A stretch of 64,000 bases of DNA, from assembly GCF_007860135.1 (NCBI RefSeq), contig NZ_SJPV01000007.1, positions 81,823-145,822 of the forward strand, read 5' to 3'. Source of the stretch: Novipirellula artificiosorum. Its GTDB lineage: Bacteria > Planctomycetota > Planctomycetia > Pirellulales > Pirellulaceae. Position numbers and translations under genes: made by a program. Positions 47,101 through 55,806 of this stretch are shown here, piece after piece (positions within the stretch are counted from its first letter, which is position 1; each line of letters starts with the position of its first letter). The notes beneath the pieces were generated by a model. The model searched no databases and was not told the origin of the DNA. It worked only from the letters and a program-made list of their open reading frames with translations.

Positions 47101-49200
47101 GCAGTCGATTTGATCTTGGCTGCGTATGGTCATCGGTTGCTGAGACCTCGGTGGAAGGGCGTTAGCTTGGTCGATACCTGATAGGCGTTCTGCAATCTCG
47201 CGGATTGTCGCCAGCGCATAGAGTTCGGTAATCGGAATTTCGACGCCGAGTCGCGTGATGATCTGGCTGTGGATCTGAACGATGTGCAAAGAGGTTGCGC
47301 CAAGGTCATGAAGCGAATCGTTTACCCCTACCTGTTTCAGATGAAGGATTTCGCAACCGATCTTCGATAACTCAATTTCGACGGCATTCACTGCCGCAAT
47401 GTAGGATTCGCTCAGGTCAGGTCGAGGCGCCGCGTGCGTTGCAAGATGCTTTAGGATCGGTTCGACCGATTGGAACTCGGTCGCGATGCGGTTAAGAATC
47501 ACCGAATCAGCCTGGATGGCCTCCGTTTCGTGGCTTGCGGAATCTGTCTCAGCGGCTTCGTTTTTTGCATCCGCGCCATCGGCAGCCGACAGGGGGTCGA
47601 TCTGCAACAGCCTCGCAGAGGGGAAGCGGTATTCGACTTCGTCGCCTCGCTCCGACGCAAACGGTTTACCCAGCGTTGCAAAGAATGCTGCCGCGGGTTC
47701 GTTTCGCTCCCCTTGCACGAAAGGGATGATCACTTCGCCCAGATTCAAGCGATTTGCCAGCGAACCGAGATGTCGGAGCATCTGATGCTCGACTCCCCGG
47801 CCGAGAGCACGGCAACTGAGCAGAAACGTATCGACCCGCAGGTTTCGGTCTTGTTGGTGGCAAAGATTGACGCCGACCAAACCATAGTCGCCAAACTTGT
47901 CCGACACCTCGAATGCGAATCCAAAATGATTCGGCTGCAACAGAAAATGACGAAGCTCGGAACTGGTTCGGCGAATCAACGAGCAATTGAACTGATTGGT
48001 GCGCTGGGTCAATTGAGAGACACGTTCCAGATGGACTTCGTCCAACTCCAAGAACCGCACCTGTAATTCCAAATCCGTTAGGAATTGCCTCATCGAAACC
48101 GAAGCTTGGCGAGCTTCGCGTCTACTCGATTCGATGCGGTAGCTTTCCGCGCGTTGTAAATCGTCCTCGGTTATCTTAGGGCGATCGAGAGCCCAGACAT
48201 GATCAAGGAACGCTGGGATCTCACTAGGTGAAGGTAACTGCAACGCCAACACGGACGGACAATTGGAGCGAACTTCGGCAATTTCAATCGGATTGTCATC
48301 GAGTAGTATCAGACTCTCGAGCCCAAGTCCTAGTTTTTGAGCTATGCTTCGAAGGTTTTTTGATTTTGGATTCCAGTTGATCTCGGCCGCAGCAATCTGT
48401 TCCTGGCGGAGCAGCATCGATTGGTTGTGATCAAAAACATCCCAGACATCCTGCTCGCGATTCTTGCTGCATAACGCCAAAAGGACGCCTTGTTCTCGCA
48501 ATTGAATCATCCGGCTTTGGAGTGCTTCAAACGGCTTGTCAACACATACGCCTTGACTTCCGAGTTCCCCGCATGCTCCGTGCCAAAGCGTGTTGTCGCA
48601 ATCAAGTACGATGACTTTCGTAGGACGGCGTCGTATGGCATGGAGACGTCGGGCGACCATCGTGCCCAAGGCGATAAAGAAAGCTCGGGAGTAGGGGATA
48701 TGGGCGGTACGATAGGTTGTTTTGTCGAAATAGTCACCGACCGGATAGGTGCTCATCAACTCCGAAGAAGGAATCACATAGATGCCGGAGACGCTCGACA
48801 GATCGCTGATCAGCTGCTGCTCGACCGTCCCCGTCCGCTCCAATAAGCTGTCATGGATGTCAGGCGAACTCGGACAAAAACAGATCAATGTAGGGCTTGC
48901 GCTCTGTCTGGCAAATGCCTTGGCGGCATGACTCAATTCACGTCCGCGGTCGGCCAGTCCTGCACTGGAAGAAGTGGTCCAGTCTTGCAGGCGAATCAGC
49001 AAAACATTGAAACCTTTACCGTCGCGAATCAGGACGCTGCGAGGGTCAATGAGCGACTGTAAAACCTGGCCGTAAGGCGAAAACTTGATCTCAAAAGGTT
49101 CATGGAGCTCTCGCAGCCAAACCGAAAGTGGCAGGCAAATGGGCTCCGCTGTGAAGGTTGAAGACACAGCAAGAGTCATGGCGTTGATTCGAGCGTCCAT
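44131..49200 (-). CDS. Type I polyketide synthase FkbH-ACP-KS-AT
   Basis: The 1689-residue protein starts with an FkbH-like domain (about 190-530): HAD motif VIVLDCDNTLWHG (Asp200, Asp202), LLDDNP, and a GNAT-like part with RTNQFN and SCRALGRGVE. FkbH enzymes load a glyceryl unit from 1,3-bisphosphoglycerate onto a carrier. An ACP follows (LGATSLH, Ser637), then KS (700-1135; Cys879 in TACSTS, His1015, His1055) and AT (1228-1520; GHSVGE Ser1325, HAFH at 1422-1425, which points to malonyl-CoA). No KR, DH, ER or C-terminal ACP is present. A 5 x VEAPS linker and a Gln-rich helix end the protein and may dock to the next enzyme. Confidence 0.93.
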   Translation of the reverse strand: MDARINAMTLAVSSTFTAEPICLPLSVWLRELHEPFEIKFSPYGQVLQSLIDPRSVLIRDGKGFNVLLIRLQDWTTSSSAGLADRGRELSHAAKAFARQSASPTLICFCPSSPDIHDSLLERTGTVEQQLISDLSSVSGIYVIPSSELMSTYPVGDYFDKTTYRTAHIPYSRAFFIALGTMVARRLHAIRRRPTKVIVLDCDNTLWHGACGELGSQGVCVDKPFEALQSRMIQLREQGVLLALCSKNREQDVWDVFDHNQSMLLRQEQIAAAEINWNPKSKNLRSIAQKLGLGLESLILLDDNPIEIAEVRSNCPSVLALQLPSPSEIPAFLDHVWALDRPKITEDDLQRAESYRIESSRREARQASVSMRQFLTDLELQVRFLELDEVHLERVSQLTQRTNQFNCSLIRRTSSELRHFLLQPNHFGFAFEVSDKFGDYGLVGVNLCHQQDRNLRVDTFLLSCRALGRGVEHQMLRHLGSLANRLNLGEVIIPFVQGERNEPAAAFFATLGKPFASERGDEVEYRFPSARLLQIDPLSAADGADAKNEAAETDSASHETEAIQADSVILNRIATEFQSVEPILKHLATHAAPRPDLSESYIAAVNAVEIELSKIGCEILHLKQVGVNDSLHDLGATSLHIVQIHSQIITRLGVEIPITELYALATIREIAERLSGIDQANALPPRSQQPMTIRSQDQIDCSDGIAVIGMSGRFPGADDVSQFWKNLLKGVNSIKELSEEELNLPSDSPLRQHPGLVRKAATVNDADKFDSRFFGIFPKEAQVMDPQHRLMLECSWHALEDAGYCPDAIKASVGVFAGCYMNTYTLASLASNPALLESLANSFHGGDLLIELGNDKDYLATRVSFLLNLRGPSLTIQTACSTSLVATVQACLALQSHQCDMALAGGSTLKFPQKRGYLYSDGGMVSPDGVCRTFDADARGTVFGEGVGVVVLKRVEDAVADGDDIYGVIRGWGINNDGHSKMGYTAPSVEGQSAAIRMAHQQAGITADSITYIEAHGTGTALGDPIEVDSLTKAFRDTTDGKQFCAIGSLKSNIGHLDVAAGVTGIIKICQSLRHEVIPPSLNFKRPNPNIDFENSPFYVVTKRQDWKRGTAPRRAGLSSFGVGGTNAHIVVEEAPNTSPSASPIGPQLIVLSARSQHALDQMTTDLADCLTEQPDLNLADVAYTLQVGRKTQNYSRIAVADSLDDARQSLVERKSGSVFTAHQVRRGVPIAFMFPGQGAQHVNMARGLYETDPLFRGYFDDCCELLAPHLEFDLKEKIFVEESESARTQLNQTTIAQPAIFAVSYSIAKRLEDLGIVPDRMIGHSVGEFVAACLAGVYSLPDALRLIAFRAKSMQQLPPGSMLAVRVAESEILARIANSAVELAAINGPSLCVVAGPTEAIEQLQQQLDSEELPCRSLHTSHAFHSEMMQPAVEPMAEMLKSIPLSEPTIPIISSVTGQLLTAQQATDPNYWALHLRKTVRFTDAMEELLTQGDSSLLEVGAGQTLSTLARQHPSFPSGRTALSSLPHAKASDASARHFVTTLGRLWLAGTDLDWASLHSESRNSESQPRHVRRRRVHLPTYRFERKRFWFDETKPEPPPVPSAHSGTLRVQSRSQEAPSVEAPSVEAPSVEAPSVEAPSVEEKRSAAELSANQISAATGPNQGQDEVVEHVIRQQLQLMQQQLRTWNP
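44278..44352 (-). repeat. 15-bp tandem repeat in the PKS docking linker
   Basis: Five 15-base units encode VEAPS-type pentapeptides in the linker after the AT domain. The units fall into two slightly different forms (two with CTTGGGG, three with CTGGGTG), which suggests stepwise duplication. Confidence 0.9.
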
Positions 49201-49498
49201 TGGTTCCGTTTTCTTTGTTCAGCGGGGCGGGGAGCCAATTGCATCGTACCTGCTTTGTGCGATCCACAGGTGTGCCGACTCTACGTTCCGCTGGCACCCT
49301 AACCTAGACACGGCGAACCCAGGGATTATAGTAGTTGATGAACGGCCCAAATCAAGCGATTGCTGCGCGGGTTTAGTGGTGTCGATTCAAAATCACGAGT
49401 TTGTCGTTCTGCTTAGAATCCTTATCCAGTGCCTTGTTGGACAGCGCTAGAATGGGTTCATGGTTCAATCGGAATATCCTAGGTAAGGCATTTGGTAG
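49201..49498. promoter_or_regulatory. Divergent promoter region between PKS and deacetylase genes
   Basis: These 298 bp separate the starts of the PKS (minus strand) and the polysaccharide deacetylase (plus strand) and so should hold both promoters. I could not place convincing -35/-10 boxes or an operator. Confidence 0.45.
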
Positions 49499-50620
49499 AT
49501 GAACGACTCGGTTGTAGTTCCCGTTGAGAAGGGGCCTGCAGTTTTACCACCCATCCGATTCGCGTTTGGCGGTCCTGTCGGTGACCTATTGAACGAGCAC
49601 CTTGGTCGTGATGCCGATCAGGCTCACTTGTCGGCAACGTTCAAATTGTACTATCGACTCCGAGGTTTCATTCCCATTCCGGTACGGCAATGGCTTCAAC
49701 GGGGGCGGAATCAATCGATCGAAGTGCCGCCATCGTGGTATCTGCCGACGGAGTTTCTCGACGATTTCCGAGCCGCGATTGCGACCGAGCCAGATGGGGG
49801 CGTGATCCATCCCTGGCCCGATGGATTTCGGATGGCGGCCGCGATGACACACGATGTCGAAACGAAGCAGGGGATGGCGAAAGTGGATCGCTTGGCAGCC
49901 ATGGAGGAAAAGGTGGGCATTCGATCCTCCTGGAATCTCGTTCCCTACAAATACAAAGTTGATCTAGGGTTTGTTCGTGACCTGCAGCAGCGTGGTCACG
50001 AGATCGGAGTCCAGGGCTACAACCACGATGGGCGATTGTATGAGTCTCGGCGAATGTTTGATCGTCGCAGCGGTCCCATCAACGATGCGATTGCCAAGTA
50101 CGGCAGCGTGGGATTTCGTTCCCCGATGGTTCACCGCAATCTCGAGTGGTTGCAGGGGCTGGACATCGACTACGACGCTTCTTGTTTTGATGTCGACCCG
50201 TTTCAGGCGATGCCGGGTGGGGTCGGTGGTGTCTGGCCCTTTATTGCTGGCAAGTTTGTGGAGCTTCCCTACACACTGCCTCAAGACCACACGCTACTGG
50301 TTTCACTCGGCGAAACGACACCGGGCATCTGGATCAAGAAGTTTCAGTTTCTTAGGGAGCTCGCGGGGATGGCGATGTTGATCACCCATCCGGATTATCT
50401 TGATTCGCCGCAGCGGATTGATGTCTACCGCCAATTCCTCGACTTCCTTGCCGAACAGTCCGATTGCTGGACCGTGCTGCCGCGAGAGATCACGGCTTGG
50501 TGGCGAATACGAGACAAGATGAGTCTGGTTGACGATGGGGCCGCGTTGCATCTTAGCGGCGAATCATCCGAACGAGCACGTTGCATGCCGATCAGCGAGC
50601 TGTTCACAGCACGTCCCTAA
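49499..50620 (+). CDS. Polysaccharide deacetylase family protein
   Basis: The 373-residue product has the NodB-like fold: MTHDVE (metal-site Asp), then WNLVPYKYK, the RGHEIGVQGYNHDGRL segment with His residues of the metal site, GFRSPMVHRN and ITHPDYLD. A substrate would be an N-acetylated sugar polymer. No signal peptide is seen, so it may act on cytoplasmic intermediates, as such proteins in surface-polysaccharide loci can. ATG 49499. It ends 6 bp before the convergent coiled-coil gene. Confidence 0.8.
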   Translation: MNDSVVVPVEKGPAVLPPIRFAFGGPVGDLLNEHLGRDADQAHLSATFKLYYRLRGFIPIPVRQWLQRGRNQSIEVPPSWYLPTEFLDDFRAAIATEPDGGVIHPWPDGFRMAAAMTHDVETKQGMAKVDRLAAMEEKVGIRSSWNLVPYKYKVDLGFVRDLQQRGHEIGVQGYNHDGRLYESRRMFDRRSGPINDAIAKYGSVGFRSPMVHRNLEWLQGLDIDYDASCFDVDPFQAMPGGVGGVWPFIAGKFVELPYTLPQDHTLLVSLGETTPGIWIKKFQFLRELAGMAMLITHPDYLDSPQRIDVYRQFLDFLAEQSDCWTVLPREITAWWRIRDKMSLVDDGAALHLSGESSERARCMPISELFTARP

Positions 50621-50626
50621 TCACTC

Positions 50627-53284
50627 CTACGCGGCACGCTTTGTTGCGGCCTTGCCATCCGTTTGGTCGTTGTCGATCGCGTCGGGCATGGCCGCGCGCG
50701 TTCGCCTCAGATCACGGATCTTTTCGGCTTGGGCATGCAATTGGTTTTCAAGATCGCGAATTCGATTTCCCGTTTTCGCGTTGGCATCGAGACTGTCCTC
50801 GAGTTCGGCACGAACTCGTTGAAGATGCTTCAATAGCTCGGCCGTTCGATCCTTCAGCGATTGGTTCTCGGGACGCAGTTGGTCGAGTTCGGGTCGCAAT
50901 GCTTCGAGTGCAGTAAGCTGAGATTGCAGTTTCGCAACGATTTGTTGCTGTTCTTCGATGCGAGATTGGGATTCACCCAGATGTTGATTTGCCGCACCGA
51001 GTTTCTCTTTCAGCTCCGTCGTTTCCTGCTGCATTCGGTCGGCTGCGAGTCCGTTCTCGGTGATGGTCTGCTTCGCGGCGATCCACTGTGACTCAAATTG
51101 GTCCCGGCTTTCGATCGCCGCTTGATGATCTTGCTTGAGCGTTTCAAGGTGCTGTTGCGATTGGTCGAGCCGCTGTTGAAGTTGCAGGCGCGTCTGCGAC
51201 AATTCCTTCAGCTCCGTCTCCAGTTGTTGCACCTTCGCATTCTGGCTGGAAACCTGAATTCGACGCTGGTCGCTGACCTTTCGCAGGTTTTCGACCTCGG
51301 TGCGGCTTGATTCAAGTTGTTCGCGAAGGGGGGCGATTTCCGCGACCAAGACACTCAACCGTTCCACCTCACTCAGCGTGTCCGAGGCGGCGGTCTCAAA
51401 TTCTTGTATCTGGTTGCGTTGGACGGCAACGACTTGTTTGGTTCGGGTCAGTTCTTCGGCGGCCTTGCTCAATTCGGCAACGCTCGCTTGCATTTCCTGC
51501 AGCTTATCATGTTTAGACTTACCGCTTTCGCGAAGCTGTTCGTTCTCGCTGGACAATTGATGGACCCGATCTTTCGATTGGTCAATCTGTGATTTTGCCG
51601 ATTCCAATTCCGTTTGCAATTGCGATAGATTGGTTTGGAGTGATTGCCCCGTTTCTTCCGCAGCGGTGAGTCGAGTAAGAAGTTCGGCCATCTCTGCGTC
51701 GTTGCTTACGGAGGCTTCCGTCATGCGTTCCAGTTCAGATGCTCTCGCATTGCTTTTCTCTTGTAACTTCGCATAGTCGTCGGACATCACGCTTATCTGC
51801 TCTTTCGCTTGATCGAGCTCGGTTTTTCTCGTTTCCAGTTCGGTTTGCAATTGCGATATATTGGAATGAAGTGTCTGTCCCGATTCTTTCGCAGCGGTCA
51901 GTCGACTATGGAGTTCGGCTATTTCTGCATCCTTACGTTGAGAGGTCTCTGTCATGCTCTCCAGTTCGGATGCTTTGGCTTGGCTACTCTCTTGTTGCTT
52001 GGCGTTTTCGTTAGACAGGATGCTCATCCGGTCGTTGGCTTGATCGACCTCTGTTTTGGCCGCTTCCAATTCCTTCTGCATCTTCGATAGATTGGAATGA
52101 AGCGTTTTTCCTGTCTCTTCCGCAGCGGTGAGTCGATCGAGCAGCGCAGCAATCTCTTCATCCTTTCGCTGCGATGCTTCGGTGACGGTGATGATTTCGG
52201 ACGCGGTCGTTGTTAGCCGCTGCTGCAATTGAACCAGTTCACTCTGTTTGTCCGTCACAACATCTTGTAGAGGTTTGAGCTCTTCCAATTGAGTTTGCAA
52301 CTCAGACACCTGCTCGCTTCGTTCTTGCAGCAGTCCTTCGTATTCAGCAAGCTTCGCTACCTTGGCGTCGAGCTCGGTGGTCCTTTGCTGTAGCTGGGTG
52401 TTCAATTGCTTCGATTGGTTGGCAAGGGCTTCGAGACGCGACTGTTTTTGTAAGATGTCCTTGGAAAGCCCATCGAATCGTTGTTGTTGCTGCGTGACCT
52501 GCTGAGTCGACTCCGCTAATTTCTCTTGCAGTTGTTCGAGTTGCGATCTCAGTTTTTCGATCTCTGAGTCGCGTTTCGCGATGTCTTTGATCCTCGCAGA
52601 CAATTCCTCCTGCACACGCCGATTGGCCGCGACCGAATCATGCTGTCCTTTCTTCCAAGTTGCAAGTTCCGCTTCGAACTGCTCAACGGTCTGTTTGTGG
52701 CCGGTATTGACTTCGGTAAAACGTCGTTCCCAACTCGATTGTTGCTCGGCAAGTGAAGCCTTTGCTTGTTCAATTTCTGACTTCGAAGTGGCATGGTTGC
52801 TACGAAGCTGCTTGAACTCGTTTTCACGACTTGTGAGTTGGCTCACCACCTTTTGATGTTCAGATTCAACCTCGCTACGTTTCTGAAGCACTTCCTGTAG
52901 TTGCGTTTTAAGCAGCGCGTTACGTTTCTGTTCTTCGGCTAAGGCGTTGTTGCTTTCCGAGGACTCGCGCCTGAGGTCCTCGACCACAACTTGGAGCTTT
53001 TCGCTCGCTTCCTGCAATTCGCGATTGTGGTGAGTGATTCGGTCGTAGTCCGCTGATTTGGCCTCGGCTTCCGTTTCTTTGGCCCTCAACTGATGTTGCA
53101 TTTGAGTAAATTGCTGTTTGCGTTGACGGACAACGCCACGCGACTTCAAATAGCGGTCTTCGGTCTGTCGCATCTTCAGCCGTTCGATGGAAGTATCGCG
53201 ATACCACAACAGGTGGCCAATGAGAACGCCGGCGAGAACAAACAGCAAAATCGACACGGCCGGCAGCCCAAACAACTCGTTCAT
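50627..53284 (-). CDS. Membrane-anchored long coiled-coil protein
   Basis: The 885-residue protein has one N-terminal hydrophobic helix (6-28, LPAVSILLFVLAGVLIGHLLW). From residue 35 almost to the end it is a predicted coiled coil, rich in Glu, Gln, Lys and Leu. In the middle a repeat of about 70 residues occurs roughly three times (DRLTAAEETG / SRLTAAKESG / TRLTAAEETG, each followed by LHSN or LQTN and LQ-ELE). The last 20 residues are Ala/Asp-rich. It could be a structural or SMC-like envelope protein; function is unknown. It diverges from the P-type ATPase gene 62 bp away. Confidence 0.8.
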   Translation of the reverse strand: MNELFGLPAVSILLFVLAGVLIGHLLWYRDTSIERLKMRQTEDRYLKSRGVVRQRKQQFTQMQHQLRAKETEAEAKSADYDRITHHNRELQEASEKLQVVVEDLRRESSESNNALAEEQKRNALLKTQLQEVLQKRSEVESEHQKVVSQLTSRENEFKQLRSNHATSKSEIEQAKASLAEQQSSWERRFTEVNTGHKQTVEQFEAELATWKKGQHDSVAANRRVQEELSARIKDIAKRDSEIEKLRSQLEQLQEKLAESTQQVTQQQQRFDGLSKDILQKQSRLEALANQSKQLNTQLQQRTTELDAKVAKLAEYEGLLQERSEQVSELQTQLEELKPLQDVVTDKQSELVQLQQRLTTTASEIITVTEASQRKDEEIAALLDRLTAAEETGKTLHSNLSKMQKELEAAKTEVDQANDRMSILSNENAKQQESSQAKASELESMTETSQRKDAEIAELHSRLTAAKESGQTLHSNISQLQTELETRKTELDQAKEQISVMSDDYAKLQEKSNARASELERMTEASVSNDAEMAELLTRLTAAEETGQSLQTNLSQLQTELESAKSQIDQSKDRVHQLSSENEQLRESGKSKHDKLQEMQASVAELSKAAEELTRTKQVVAVQRNQIQEFETAASDTLSEVERLSVLVAEIAPLREQLESSRTEVENLRKVSDQRRIQVSSQNAKVQQLETELKELSQTRLQLQQRLDQSQQHLETLKQDHQAAIESRDQFESQWIAAKQTITENGLAADRMQQETTELKEKLGAANQHLGESQSRIEEQQQIVAKLQSQLTALEALRPELDQLRPENQSLKDRTAELLKHLQRVRAELEDSLDANAKTGNRIRDLENQLHAQAEKIRDLRRTRAAMPDAIDNDQTDGKAATKRAA

Positions 53285-53346
53285 GGTGAAGTCCAGAAAC
53301 GCTAAAGCGAGTAATAATAAGGAGTTCCGCTGGTTTTGGCGGACCG

Positions 53347-55806
53347 GTGCCGAAACCCCACGTGCACACCGATTCAGGTGCCTTTATCAACTACCGCCCC
53401 CCGAAGTCGAGAGCATTCTTCGTGTCCCTTTCCCAAATCACCACCACGGACCCCGTCTGTGGGATGCAGGTTTCACCCTCGGGATCGCCGCAGAGCGTCT
53501 TTGAGGGGCGAACGTACTATTTTTGCTGTGAGGGTTGTCGAGCCAAGTTTGAACAATCGCCAGCCGAGATTTTGAGGCAACACGCCGAGCGAGAAGTGGG
53601 GGGGGATGCCTTACCACACGGAGGGTGCTGTGGTGGAGCGTCGAACAAGTCCGATTGGGATCCCGCGAAAGTTGCCGAGGATGCGATTTTCACCTGTCCT
53701 ATGCATCCCGAGATCGAGCAGGTCGGATTTGGAGCGTGTCCCCTTTGTGGTATGGATCTTGAGCCGAAGTTTTTGGATGTCAGCGATGAGGGTGACGATC
53801 CGCAATTGGTTGACATGAAACGCCGTTTTTGGATTGCTGCATGTTTGTCGATCCCACTGTTGGGGGTGGCGATGGGGCCAATGGTCGGCTTGAACTGGAC
53901 CCAGATGATGTCGCCAACTCGGTTGGGGCTACTGCAATTGGCCCTTGCAACACCGGTCGTGTTCTATTGCGGTTGGCCCCTTCTCGCCCGCGGATTCAGC
54001 TCGTTCCGCACGATGAACTTGAACATGTTCTCGCTCATCATCGTCGGATCCTTGTCGGCGTACTTTTTTAGCCTTGCTGTGGTTTTGTTCCCGGGATGGA
54101 TTCCTGAGGCGTTTCTTGAGAACGGCATCCCGCCGCTCTATTTCGAAGCTGCCGCGGTGATCGTGACGTTGGTGTTGATGGGGCAGGTCTTAGAACTGCG
54201 AGCACGTCAGCAGACGGGGGGCGCCATTCGCGAACTGATGCAACTTGCCCCCGACGTCGCTCACCGAATCGAAGGAGATCAGGAGAAAGAGATCCCCCTT
54301 GCGGAAGTCCATCGCGGGGATTCGCTCCGTGTTCGGCCGGGTGAAAAGATTCCCGTGGACGGCCGCGTGACGCAGGGGAACAGCACGGTGGACGAATCGA
54401 TGCTGACCGGCGAATCGATGCCCGTGAAGAAACAGATTGGCGATGAAATTACCGGAGGAAGCCTCAATCAATCGGGGGCACTTGTGATGGAAGCCGTCAG
54501 CGTTGGCGAGGAAACGGTACTGAGTCGAATCGTTCAAATGGTGTTTGAAGCCCAACGCAGTCGTGCTCCGATCCAAAAGCTTGCCGACTCGGTCGCCTCC
54601 TATTTTGTCCCAGCCGTCATCGTGAGTGCCGTGGTCGCCTTTCTTGGTTGGGCGATTTTTGGACCCGAACCTCAACTGGCTCATGCGTTTGTTGCGGCGG
54701 TAGCGGTACTGATTATCGCTTGTCCGTGTGCGCTCGGATTGGCGACGCCGATGTCCGTCATGGTGGGCGTTGGCCGTGGTGCCAAAGAGGGTGTCTTGAT
54801 CAAGAACGCCGAAGTGCTCGAAACGATGGAAAAGGTTGACACGATTGTTGTTGACAAAACGGGAACGCTGACCCAAGGAGAGCCACAAGTCACGAAGCTT
54901 GAAAGCTTCAATGGATTCGACGTTGACGAGATGCTTGGGCTGTCCGCAGCGGTTGAGAATCAAAGTGAACATCCCCTCGCCAAGGCCGTCGTTCGTCGCG
55001 CAACAAACGACGGCGTTTCCCTCGCAGAGGCGACCGAATTTGAAAGCGTTACCGGTCTTGGGGTTGCCGCGACCGTGGGCCAGCGGCGCGTGAAAATTGG
55101 CAGGCCTGAGTACATCGCCGCTTCCGATTCACCCTCGCTCGATCAGGCAAAAGGTCAAGCAGCCGAGCATCAAGCAGCCGGCAGCACCGTGGTGTTTGTT
55201 GCGGTGGACGACCAAGTTGCTGGGATGCTTGTGATTTCTGATCCGATCAAAGCGAGCACCCCCTCGGCGCTCAAAGCATTGCAGCATTTGGGGCTGAGGG
55301 TGGTGATGTTGACCGGCGATGCCGAAGCGACCGCTGCTGCCGTGGCAGGGGCGTTGGGGATCGATGAGTACCATGCGGGGGTTTCCCCGGAAGACAAGCA
55401 CGGTTTTGTGGTGAAACTTCGTGAACAGGGGCACGTTGTCGCGATGGCTGGCGACGGCATCAACGACGCGCCGGCGCTTGCCGTTGCCGACGTTGGGATC
55501 GCGATGGGAACGGGTGCCGGCGTGGCGATGGAGTCAGCGGGGATCACGCTGATCGGCGGCGATCTTCGCGGGATTGCATCGGCTGAGGCGCTGAGCCGTA
55601 AGACGATGAAGAACATCCGTCAAAACCTGTTCTTCGCGTTCATTTACAACGCGTTGGGGATTCCGATCGCGGCCGGTTTGCTCTATCCCATTTTTGGAGT
55701 CCTGCTCAGCCCAATGATCGCCGCGGCAGCGATGAGCTTCAGCAGCGTCTCGGTGATCACGAACGCCTTGCGTTTGCGATCGGTAACCTTGAGCGAGCGC
55801 AGCTAG
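53347..55806 (+). CDS. Copper-type P1B ATPase with N-terminal YHS and heavy-metal-binding domains
   Basis: The 819-residue protein has an N-terminal YHS domain (TDPVCGMQV, YYFCCEGC; residues 34-75), a Cys/His-rich linker (HGGCCGG) and a heavy-metal-binding domain (FTCPMHPEIEQVGFGACPLCGMDLEPK region, 115-141). P1B ATPase features follow: TGES, the metal-site CPC at 459-461 in IIACPCALGLATP, DKTGT with Asp503, HPLAKAV, GDGINDAP. No classical HMA (GMTCxxC) domain is present. It would move copper or a similar metal across the membrane. The GTG 53347 start is uncertain. Its stop overlaps the convergent helicase stop. Confidence 0.9.
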   Translation: MPKPHVHTDSGAFINYRPPKSRAFFVSLSQITTTDPVCGMQVSPSGSPQSVFEGRTYYFCCEGCRAKFEQSPAEILRQHAEREVGGDALPHGGCCGGASNKSDWDPAKVAEDAIFTCPMHPEIEQVGFGACPLCGMDLEPKFLDVSDEGDDPQLVDMKRRFWIAACLSIPLLGVAMGPMVGLNWTQMMSPTRLGLLQLALATPVVFYCGWPLLARGFSSFRTMNLNMFSLIIVGSLSAYFFSLAVVLFPGWIPEAFLENGIPPLYFEAAAVIVTLVLMGQVLELRARQQTGGAIRELMQLAPDVAHRIEGDQEKEIPLAEVHRGDSLRVRPGEKIPVDGRVTQGNSTVDESMLTGESMPVKKQIGDEITGGSLNQSGALVMEAVSVGEETVLSRIVQMVFEAQRSRAPIQKLADSVASYFVPAVIVSAVVAFLGWAIFGPEPQLAHAFVAAVAVLIIACPCALGLATPMSVMVGVGRGAKEGVLIKNAEVLETMEKVDTIVVDKTGTLTQGEPQVTKLESFNGFDVDEMLGLSAAVENQSEHPLAKAVVRRATNDGVSLAEATEFESVTGLGVAATVGQRRVKIGRPEYIAASDSPSLDQAKGQAAEHQAAGSTVVFVAVDDQVAGMLVISDPIKASTPSALKALQHLGLRVVMLTGDAEATAAAVAGALGIDEYHAGVSPEDKHGFVVKLREQGHVVAMAGDGINDAPALAVADVGIAMGTGAGVAMESAGITLIGGDLRGIASAEALSRKTMKNIRQNLFFAFIYNALGIPIAAGLLYPIFGVLLSPMIAAAAMSFSSVSVITNALRLRSVTLSERS

